5,535 nucleotides of DNA, taken from positions 1 through 5,535 of the forward strand of contig CACYDO010000071.1 of assembly GCA_902773165.1 (NCBI GenBank), given 5' to 3'. Each line of letters opens with the position of its first letter. Position 1 is the stretch's first letter. Of this stretch, positions 1 to 4,462 are shown in pieces. The position numbers and the translations under genes were made by a program. Under the pieces are notes generated by a model. The model was not told the origin of the DNA. It searched no databases and worked only from the letters and a program-made list of their open reading frames with translations. This DNA is from an uncultured Ruminococcus sp. GTDB taxonomy: Bacteria > Bacillota > Clostridia > Oscillospirales > Acutalibacteraceae.

Positions 1-2
1 GT

Positions 3-50
3 GTAATCATAACGCTCTGCGTGCAGCTGTACTACAAGAAAAAAATGTAA
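3..50 (+). CDS. Possible C-terminal end of a plus-strand gene (partial)
   Basis: The frame opening at position 3 reads VIITLCVQLYYKKKM and stops at TAA (48-50). A hydrophobic stretch followed by a lysine cluster is what the last transmembrane helix of a membrane protein often looks like. The plus-strand hairpin that begins about 10 nt after the stop fits a gene end. Only 15 residues are visible, so no family can be named, and a chance open frame of this length is quite possible. Confidence 0.3.
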   Translation, partial: VIITLCVQLYYKKKM

Positions 51-60
51 CCGGGCGCCG

Positions 61-92
61 GGCGGCGTGTCGCCGCTGACGGTTCCGTTTTT
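61..92 (+). terminator. Weak terminator candidate after the partial left-edge gene
   Basis: A GC-rich stem pairs GCGGCG (62-67) with CGCCGC (71-76) around a TGT loop. A run of five T lies at 88-92. The T-run is about 11 nt from the stem instead of directly against it, which is poor for an intrinsic terminator. It is listed because it follows the possible stop codon at 48-50 and separates it from the convergent uvrC unit. Confidence 0.25.
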
Positions 93-110
93 ACTTTGAA
101 GTGACGGCAG

Positions 111-147
111 TTGGCCGCCGCGTTTTGTCATTTATGCAAATCATAAA
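111..147 (+). repeat. Dispersed direct repeat, copy 1 (37 bp)
   Basis: This copy begins TTGGCCGCCG and ends ATCATAAA. It is identical over 37 of 37 bases to positions 252-288. Its right half contains the inverted repeat TTTATG, 5 nt, CATAAA (131-136 and 142-147). Only in this copy can a longer hairpin form: CGCGTTTT (119-126) pairs with AAAACGCG (145-152), and three further pairs lie beyond one mismatch. It lacks the 18-bp left extension of copies 2 and 3. It is non-coding, and the element family is not recognised. Confidence 0.85.
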
Positions 148-208
148 ACGCGCCGGGTCACCACCCACAGAACATTCGCGCAGCTACAAGTATCATGCGC
201 GGCAATAT

Positions 209-233
209 GCTATAGCTATTTAATAGCTGTAGC
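209..233. repeat. 25-bp inverted repeat next to repeat copy 2
   Basis: GCTATAGCTATT (209-220) faces AATAGCTGTAGC (222-233) around a single T. Eleven of twelve positions pair perfectly and the other is a T-G wobble, so RNA from either strand could form a stem of about 10-11 bp. Neither strand has a T-run after it, so it is not a standard terminator. It ends exactly one base before the 55-bp repeat copy 2 starts. The sequence before copy 3 has only a shortened look-alike (GCTATTACTATC). Confidence 0.6.
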
Positions 234-288
234 GGAACTGCCTGCGGCCGCTTGGCCGCCGCGTTTTGTCATTTATGCAAATCATAAA
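234..288 (+). repeat. Dispersed direct repeat, copy 2 (55 bp)
   Basis: This is the longer form: GGAACTGCCTGCGGCCGC (234-251), then the 37-bp core shared with copy 1 (252-288). It matches copy 3 at 49 of 55 positions. Inside it GGCCGC occurs twice, separated by TT (246-259). The overlapping arms GCGGCC (244-249) and GGCCGC (254-259) could also form a 6-bp hairpin with a GCTT loop. The right end keeps TTTATG, 5 nt, CATAAA (272-277 and 283-288). Confidence 0.85.
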
Positions 289-324
289 CCGTGGAGACCA
301 AGTTTATTTTGCTATTACTATCCC

Positions 325-379
325 GGAACTGCCTGCGACCGCTTGACCGCCTCATTTTGTAATTTATGCAGATCATAAA
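325..379 (+). repeat. Dispersed direct repeat, copy 3 (55 bp, diverged)
   Basis: This copy aligns without gaps to copy 2 with six substitutions and sits 91 bp after it. The TTTATG, 5 nt, CATAAA inverted repeat is intact (363-368 and 374-379). The internal GGCCGC pair has become a GACCGC pair (337-342 and 345-350), the same change in both halves. Its right end lies 13 nt past the uvrC stop codon, so it would be in the 3' untranslated part of the uvrC message. No U-rich tract suited to intrinsic termination is visible there. Confidence 0.8.
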
Positions 380-392
380 ACTTTCGGCTGTG

Positions 393-2246
393 TTAAGTAG
401 GGCTCTCAGAATCCGCCGTATTATCCTCATGAAAATATCTGTAAACCGCTTCGGCGGCATTTTTCGTCATAGTCGGGGCGTTTTCAAGCTCCTTTAATTC
501 GGCTTCACGAATATTTTTGATCGAGCCGAAATGTTTAAGCAGATTTTTTGCACGCGTTTTGCCGATTCCTTCGATATCGGTCAGAGAGCTTTTAAACGCG
601 CTGCTGCTTCTGCGCTGATGGTGATACCCGATAGCGAAACGGTGAACCTCGTCCTGTATTTCCGTAACGAATTTAAACGTACTGCGGATAGATTTAAGCT
701 CTATCTCCCCTTCTCCGTCCGTAATAGCGCGTGTGCGGTGCTTGTCGTCCTTGACCATTCCGAAAAGCGGCACATCTATGTTGAGCTTTTTCAACACGGG
801 GCGCACCGCAGAAATCTGACCCTTACCGCCGTCAAGAAGTATCAGGTCGGGCAGTCTGCCGAAGCCCTCGCCCTTATCCTTCAGCTTATAGTACTCCTCA
901 AAACGTCTGGTCAGAACCTCGTTCATTGAAGCAAAATCGTCCTGCCCTTCAAACGACTTTATCTTGAATTTCCTGTATGCCGATTTCAGCGGTCTGCCGC
1001 CTTCAAAAACGACCATTCCGGCAACGTTTTCCGTTCCTGCCAGGTTTGAGATATCGTAGGATTCAATGTACATCGGCAGCTTTTCCAATCCAAGAAGCTC
1101 TCCAAGCTCTTTAAGCACGGCGTACTGTTTTCCCTGACTGTTTTTGCTCTGAGCCAACACCTCGGCTGCATTGCTGCGGCACATAGATACAAGCGCAAGC
1201 CGTTCTCCTCTCTGAGGAACAAACAGCTCTGTTTTCTTCCCTGCTTTTTCCGTCAGGAAAGCGTTTATTGCTTCTGCGTCTTCAAGCTCTCTGTCAACAG
1301 TGATACACGGCGGTATTTTTTCTCTTCCGGAATAATATTGTATCAAGAACTCCGAAAAAGCCGTGTTCTCCTCGCCGATATCCTTAATAAGAAACGTTTC
1401 GCGGTCGTAAAGCTTGCCTTCTGTAAAGCGGAACACCTGAAAACAGCCGTCTTTATCATCAGCAAAAAGCGCTATTACGTCCTGTTCCTTTACCTTTGCG
1501 GCAACGACCTTCTGTTTATCGCTCATTCGTTTAACGGCGATAATTCTGTCGCGTATCCTTGCGGCACGTTCAAATTCAAGATTCTCCGCTGCCTCGTTCA
1601 TTTCACGCTCCAGGTCTTTTACGGAAAGCGATGTTCCGTTTTTTAGAAACGCAACTGCTTCACGTACCGTTTCGCCGTATTCTTCCGCAGAGATCTTACC
1701 GCGGCAAAGCCCGCAGCACTGTTTTATATGGTAATTAAGGCATGGTCTGCCCTTGCCGAAATCCTCTGGAAATTTCTTGCTGCACGTCGGCAGACGAAAT
1801 ATCTTTACAGCCTGATCGACAGCATTCTTGACGTAATACGAGCTTGTATACGGGCCTATAAACTCGCCTGTTTCATCGGGCTTTTTAGCCTCTGTGATGC
1901 GCGGATACTGCTCGTTTGATATCTTGATGTAGCTGTACCCCTTATCGTCCTTCAAAAGAATATTGTAATGTGGCTTATGCAGCTTAATAAGGCTCGCTTC
2001 GAGGACAAGAGCTTCAAACTCGCTGTCGGTGATAATGTATTCAAAATAATCAACGTGATCGACCATACGGCGAACCTTTTCGCTGTGATTATTCTGCGAG
2101 CCGAAATATTGGCTGACCCTGTTTTTCAGCGCCTTTGCTTTTCCTATATATATAATTTCTTTTTTGGCATTGTGCATGATGTAAACGCCCGGTTCGAGCG
2201 GAAGCTTCATAGCCTTTTGGCGAAGCTCTTTCATCTTAGGATTCAT
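393..2246 (-). CDS. uvrC: UvrC, excinuclease ABC subunit C
   Basis: This is the dual-incision nuclease of nucleotide excision repair. UvrB at a lesion recruits UvrC, which cuts first 3' and then 5' of the damage. The 617 residues are a normal full length. The N-terminal GIY-YIG domain shows PGVYIM (19-24), IYIGKA (32-37), Arg43 and the SEFEAL segment (75-80). Cysteines 155, 169, 177 and 181 match the spacing of the cysteines reported to bind an Fe-S cluster in E. coli UvrC. A UVR (UvrB-binding) helix pair lies near 207-242. The RNase H-like domain carries Asp398 (YDIS), Asp436/437 (GQDDF), Asp472 (LDGGKGQ) and His535 (DEVHRF). Tandem helix-hairpin-helix motifs end the protein (about 555-605). 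All expected catalytic residues are present. The ATG follows the yigZ stop codon with no gap. The only ribosome site is a weak GGTGA inside the last yigZ codons, so translation is probably coupled to yigZ. Confidence 0.98.
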   Translation of the reverse strand: MNPKMKELRQKAMKLPLEPGVYIMHNAKKEIIYIGKAKALKNRVSQYFGSQNNHSEKVRRMVDHVDYFEYIITDSEFEALVLEASLIKLHKPHYNILLKDDKGYSYIKISNEQYPRITEAKKPDETGEFIGPYTSSYYVKNAVDQAVKIFRLPTCSKKFPEDFGKGRPCLNYHIKQCCGLCRGKISAEEYGETVREAVAFLKNGTSLSVKDLEREMNEAAENLEFERAARIRDRIIAVKRMSDKQKVVAAKVKEQDVIALFADDKDGCFQVFRFTEGKLYDRETFLIKDIGEENTAFSEFLIQYYSGREKIPPCITVDRELEDAEAINAFLTEKAGKKTELFVPQRGERLALVSMCRSNAAEVLAQSKNSQGKQYAVLKELGELLGLEKLPMYIESYDISNLAGTENVAGMVVFEGGRPLKSAYRKFKIKSFEGQDDFASMNEVLTRRFEEYYKLKDKGEGFGRLPDLILLDGGKGQISAVRPVLKKLNIDVPLFGMVKDDKHRTRAITDGEGEIELKSIRSTFKFVTEIQDEVHRFAIGYHHQRRSSSAFKSSLTDIEGIGKTRAKNLLKHFGSIKNIREAELKELENAPTMTKNAAEAVYRYFHEDNTADSESPT

Positions 2247-2873
2247 TTATATCACCGATTCGTAATATCTTTCATCTCCGATATCCGCGGAAACCTCTCC
2301 GCAGGTAGCGTCGGCAAGCTGCTTGTTAAAATCCGTCAGCTTCTGCGTTTCTATATGAAATGAAATATGCGCGTTATCGTCAAAAACCGTATCGTCGATC
2401 ACGCCGCCGCACGCCGGAACAAGCGCGCTTATCTTTCCGTAACGGCTATAGCTGCATGAAACGCTGCAATCTGTACACGGAACCATTACTATCGGCTGTG
2501 CCGCTGCAAGCGCAAGGCTGGAACTATGAGAATACGCCCGGACAAGACCGCCCGTTCCCAATAATATTCCTCCGAAATAACGCGTAATTACAACAACGGC
2601 GTCAACTATGCCCGATTTTCTTATCGCGTCAAGAACCGGAACGCCTGCCGTTCCCTGCGGTTCGCCGTCGTCACTGCATCTCATGATATTATTCTCTGCA
2701 AGAACATACGCATAGACGTTATGCCGGGCGTCCCAATGCTTTGAGCGTATTTCCGCGACAAACGCGTCAGCTTCTTCCTGAGTCCTGACGGGCTTGCAAT
2801 AGCAGATAAAGCGCGATTTCTTTTCTATATATTCGTCAACTCCGAATTCCTTGACAGTGGTATATGATTTCAA
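2247..2873 (-). CDS. yigZ: YigZ/IMPACT family protein
   Basis: This 208-residue protein has the two-domain build of the YigZ family, whose E. coli member is about 205 aa. The N-terminal UPF0029/Impact domain carries EKKSRF (17-22), DDGEPQGTAG (68-77) and RYFGGILLGTGGL (98-110). The C-terminal DUF1949 domain, with a ferredoxin-like fold, runs from about 130 to the end. The bacterial function is not established. The eukaryotic IMPACT relative regulates the kinase Gcn2, which cannot be carried over here. The start is read as TTG at 2873: AAGGAG (2881-2886) lies 7 nt upstream, and the family's N-terminus fits. An in-frame ATG at 2894 has no ribosome site. A GTG at 2930 falls inside the rpmE terminator hairpin. 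The gene is probably co-transcribed with uvrC. Confidence 0.93.
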   Translation of the reverse strand: MKSYTTVKEFGVDEYIEKKSRFICYCKPVRTQEEADAFVAEIRSKHWDARHNVYAYVLAENNIMRCSDDGEPQGTAGVPVLDAIRKSGIVDAVVVITRYFGGILLGTGGLVRAYSHSSSLALAAAQPIVMVPCTDCSVSCSYSRYGKISALVPACGGVIDDTVFDDNAHISFHIETQKLTDFNKQLADATCGEVSADIGDERYYESVI

Positions 2874-2901
2874 GATAAAGCTCCTTTCCGACATTTTCGC
2901 C

Positions 2902-2930
2902 AATATAACAAAACGCCCGTCAAAAGTCAC
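2902..2930 (-). promoter_or_regulatory. Candidate sigma-A promoter for yigZ-uvrC, inside the rpmE terminator
   Basis: Read on the minus strand, GTGACT (2925-2930) is followed after 17 nt by TATATT (2902-2907), with the TGn extension just before it. The -10 matches consensus at 5 of 6 bases and the -35 at 4 of 6. Transcription would begin near 2895, leaving about 22 nt before the TTG start with the ribosome site in between. The spacing fits well, but the -35 is weak and no experiment supports it. Read-through from rpmE is the alternative. Confidence 0.5.
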
Positions 2931-2942
2931 ACTCTTGACGGG
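2907..2942 (-). terminator. Rho-independent terminator of rpmE
   Basis: On the minus strand CCCGTCAAGAGT pairs with ACTTTTGACGGG (2916-2942). The result is a 12-bp stem with one G-U pair and a GTG loop, followed by CGTTTTGTT. It begins 36 nt after the rpmE stop codon. The U-tract is interrupted but adequate, so termination may be incomplete and let some transcripts into yigZ-uvrC. Confidence 0.85.
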
Positions 2943-2978
2943 TATCTTATCTGCATCATAAACAACAAGTCTGCAATA

Positions 2979-3185
2979 TTACTTCTTATTAAGACCGTAA
3001 CGCTTGTTAAACTTGTCAACACGACCGCCTGCATCTACAAGCTTCTGCTTACCTGTGAAAAACGGGTGGCACTTTGAGCAAATTTCGACGCGGATATTCT
3101 GCTTTGTCGAACCTGTCTCAATTACGTTGCCGCACACACAAGTAATTGTGGTCTGCTCGTACTTGGGATGTATATTCTGCTTCAT
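2979..3185 (-). CDS. rpmE: Ribosomal protein L31 (bL31), zinc-ribbon type
   Basis: This is a large-subunit ribosomal protein at the central protuberance, bridging to the small subunit. The 68-residue product begins MKQNIHPKYE and has the C+ (zinc-binding) pattern: Cys16 and Cys18 in CVCG, and Cys36 and Cys39 in CSKCHPFFTGKQK. This is the RpmE form, not the cysteine-free paralogue (YtiA/RpmE2) made under zinc limitation. The start at 3185 is chosen because AGAGGTG lies 9 nt upstream. An in-frame start at 3209 would add eight residues that precede the conserved N-terminus and contain the ribosome site. It has its own promoter and terminator, so it appears to be a single-gene unit. Confidence 0.97.
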   Translation of the reverse strand: MKQNIHPKYEQTTITCVCGNVIETGSTKQNIRVEICSKCHPFFTGKQKLVDAGGRVDKFNKRYGLNKK

Positions 3186-3210
3186 TCTGACATTCACCTC
3201 TTTCAGCAAT
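3184..3210 (-). promoter_or_regulatory. Possible hairpin around the rpmE ribosome site and start codon
   Basis: In the rpmE message AUU and CUGA (3203-3210, with one bulged G) can pair with UCAG and AAU (3184-3190). The second AAU contains the A and U of the start codon. The Shine-Dalgarno AGAGGUG sits in the 12-nt loop. This 7-bp structure spans most of the short 5' leader. Autoregulatory L31 leaders have been predicted in several bacterial groups. I cannot say that this one belongs to them, and a stem of this size can arise by chance. Confidence 0.3.
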
Positions 3211-3226
3211 TCGGACTAACATTTGA

Positions 3227-3255
3227 ATTATAACATCTTTTCTTTAAAAAATCAA
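3227..3255 (-). promoter_or_regulatory. Strong sigma-A promoter of rpmE
   Basis: On the minus strand TTGATT (3250-3255) precedes TATAAT (3227-3232) by 17 nt, with a TGn extension before the -10. Just upstream of the -35 is an A-rich block (about 3256-3275) that resembles an UP element. That would suit a highly expressed ribosomal gene. Transcription should start near 3220, giving a leader of about 35 nt. Confidence 0.85.
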
Positions 3256-3302
3256 GTCTTTTTTTAAGATTGTTATTAATTTTTCAATTCTGTACGCTTT
3301 TG

Positions 3303-3324
3303 GCAATAAGCAAATAATTATTGC
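3303..3324 (-). other. Small stem-loop downstream of the VanY-like gene
   Basis: GCAATAA and TTATTGC form a 7-bp stem with an 8-nt loop, starting 15 nt after the VanY-like stop codon. On the minus strand it is followed by CCAAAAG, not a T-run, so it is a poor intrinsic terminator. It may protect the 3' end or be chance. No better terminator for that gene is visible before the rpmE promoter. Confidence 0.3.
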
Positions 3325-3339
3325 GCATACGTGCGGCAT

Positions 3340-4143
3340 TTATTCCCTTGCCCTGCAATACTCCGCATATTCTTCAAGGCACATGCCAAAGCTTCTCATT
3401 TTTTCTGCATTCTCCGCACCAACAAATCTGTACACCGTGAGATCTCCCGTAACCCCCGTAATACCTTCCTTATCTGTGGTATAACGGTTAATAAATCCGT
3501 ATTTCACGCCGTTTTTATACAGCCATTTATACGCAGAGTCGGCTTCAAAGTCATCGCTGCTAAGCGTGCTTACCTTAATAAGCAGACCTGTGCGGTATTC
3601 GTTCTCGCGTGCAGGCGGAAACAGCGCAGCTGCACGATTTTCGGCTTCTGCCATTGTCGCGCCGCTGTCCTGCAGGCTCAGGCTGAGCGATTTAAACTCC
3701 ATATCGCATTCCTGATAAGTCATATATCCGCGCACTATATCAAGACGTATCCCGTCATGCGCGGCGGCAGATATAAGCTTATCCAGACTTTCCTTCATAA
3801 TGGAATTTACCCGTATGCTTTCGCTGAATCCGGCAAGCTCCGGCTCTTCGCTTTCAGCGATAGGATTATCTTTATTACAACACCGAAGCAGCTCATCACT
3901 GACGTCTGAGTCAAACGCCTGCAAAGTTGCTTCTTCGTCATTTGCGGCAGGATCGCTTCCCGGGAGAAGGTTTGCTGTTTCTTTACTAAGATTATAAGCA
4001 AACAAAGCTGCCGTACCCATAATAAAAGCAATTATAACGAAAATGACAAAAATCCTCATCGCCATAAGCCCGGCAGTACTCTCCTGCCGCATAATACCGT
4101 CATTGCTGCGGTTTACCTTTGTTCTCTTTACCTTCCTTGCCAA
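3340..4143 (-). CDS. Membrane-anchored VanY/M15-like protein lacking catalytic residues
   Basis: The 267 residues comprise a basic cytoplasmic start (1-28), one transmembrane helix (about 29-50), an acidic linker (about 60-108) and an extracellular domain (110-267) resembling peptidase family M15B, the VanY D,D-carboxypeptidases. Scaffold motifs match the family: a GYMTY segment (139-143), EYRTGL (182-187), the WLYKNGVKYGFINRY block (207-221), VYRFVG (237-242) and a C-terminal LEEYA. The active site does not match. Where the family has SxYRS there is Met141 instead of Arg. In HxxGxAxD the His is Tyr183 and the Asp is Lys190. In EPWH the Glu is Asp234 and the His is Val237. The reading frame is intact, so this looks like a pseudoenzyme, perhaps a peptidoglycan-binding or partner-binding surface protein; that role is inference. 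The start is TTG at 4143 with GGGGGAG 5 nt upstream. It is divergent from the symporter gene. Confidence 0.75.
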   Translation of the reverse strand: MARKVKRTKVNRSNDGIMRQESTAGLMAMRIFVIFVIIAFIMGTAALFAYNLSKETANLLPGSDPAANDEEATLQAFDSDVSDELLRCCNKDNPIAESEEPELAGFSESIRVNSIMKESLDKLISAAAHDGIRLDIVRGYMTYQECDMEFKSLSLSLQDSGATMAEAENRAAALFPPARENEYRTGLLIKVSTLSSDDFEADSAYKWLYKNGVKYGFINRYTTDKEGITGVTGDLTVYRFVGAENAEKMRSFGMCLEEYAEYCRARE

Positions 4144-4378
4144 TTCCTCTCCCCCTTCATTCTGTCTTATAATTCTTTATTACGATTTTCACTCAGTGTA
4201 AAGCTGATAAGAAGACTATTCGTATTAGTTCACAATAATTGTATCTCTTTTGTTACTTTTTTGCAACCCATTTTTCGAAAAATTAAAAGTTTTTTTGCGT
4301 ACAGTTGCACACATTATCCGGAATTGTGCGGTAAAATTTATCCTTTTCGGAGTTTTGTTCCGCAGACCGCAAAAACCT
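4144..4378. other. Divergent AT-rich intergenic spacer
   Basis: This stretch separates the VanY-like gene from the symporter promoter, and no gene is visible in it. It holds the ribosome site of the VanY-like gene (about 4147-4155), a perfect 14-bp palindrome ATTTTTCGAAAAAT (4270-4283) and a short inverted repeat GCACA, 13 nt, TGTGC (4307-4329). No minus-strand promoter for the VanY-like gene is convincing: the TATAAG near 4167-4172 has no good -35 partner. The palindrome could be an operator, but AT-rich palindromes of this size also occur by chance. Confidence 0.4.
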
Positions 4379-4407
4379 TTGACTAACCATGTTGTTTATG
4401 GTATAAT
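4379..4407 (+). promoter_or_regulatory. Sigma-A promoter of the Na/Pi symporter gene
   Basis: TTGACT (4379-4384), a 17-nt spacer and a perfect TATAAT (4402-4407) with TG at 4399-4400 make a near-ideal extended -10 promoter. Transcription should start near 4414, giving a leader of about 50 nt. An imperfect inverted repeat, ATGGTAT, A, ATATCAT (4398-4412), overlaps the -10, and ACCAT/ATGGT arms (4386-4390, 4398-4402) lie in the spacer. These could bind a repressor. I see no clear PhoP box. Confidence 0.88.
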
Positions 4408-4462
4408 ATCATGGAACAATGTAAAACTGAAAATAAGATGACTATCAACAAGGTGCAATCAC

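Noticed and set aside
137..141. ATGCAAAT octamer-like motif in the repeats
   Set aside because: It resembles a eukaryotic transcription-factor site, which has no meaning here. It is part of the TTTATG/CATAAA inverted repeat.
111..379. CRISPR array
   Set aside because: There are only three copies, spacers of different sizes (86-104 bp and 36 bp), and no cas genes in the window.
269..460. Minus-strand 63-codon frame across the end of uvrC and repeat copies 2-3
   Set aside because: It is out of frame with uvrC, runs through non-coding repeats, and has no ribosome site or family resemblance.
531..929. Plus-strand open frames of 60-190 codons opposite uvrC, yigZ and the VanY-like gene (also 1338-1646, 1968-2363, 3331-3909)
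   Set aside because: They lie wholly or almost wholly opposite well-supported genes, have no recognisable domains, and their composition is that of antisense reading of those genes.
2874..2930. Longer yigZ product starting at GTG 2930 or ATG 2894
   Set aside because: The extra residues are encoded by the rpmE terminator hairpin and the promoter region, there is no ribosome site before either codon, and the family's N-terminus begins near the TTG at 2873.
4128..4160. Short ATG frame of ten codons (MKGERNWQGR) overlapping the VanY-like start, as a leader peptide
   Set aside because: There is no Shine-Dalgarno sequence before its ATG. The purine-rich tract it contains is better explained as the ribosome site for the TTG at 4143.
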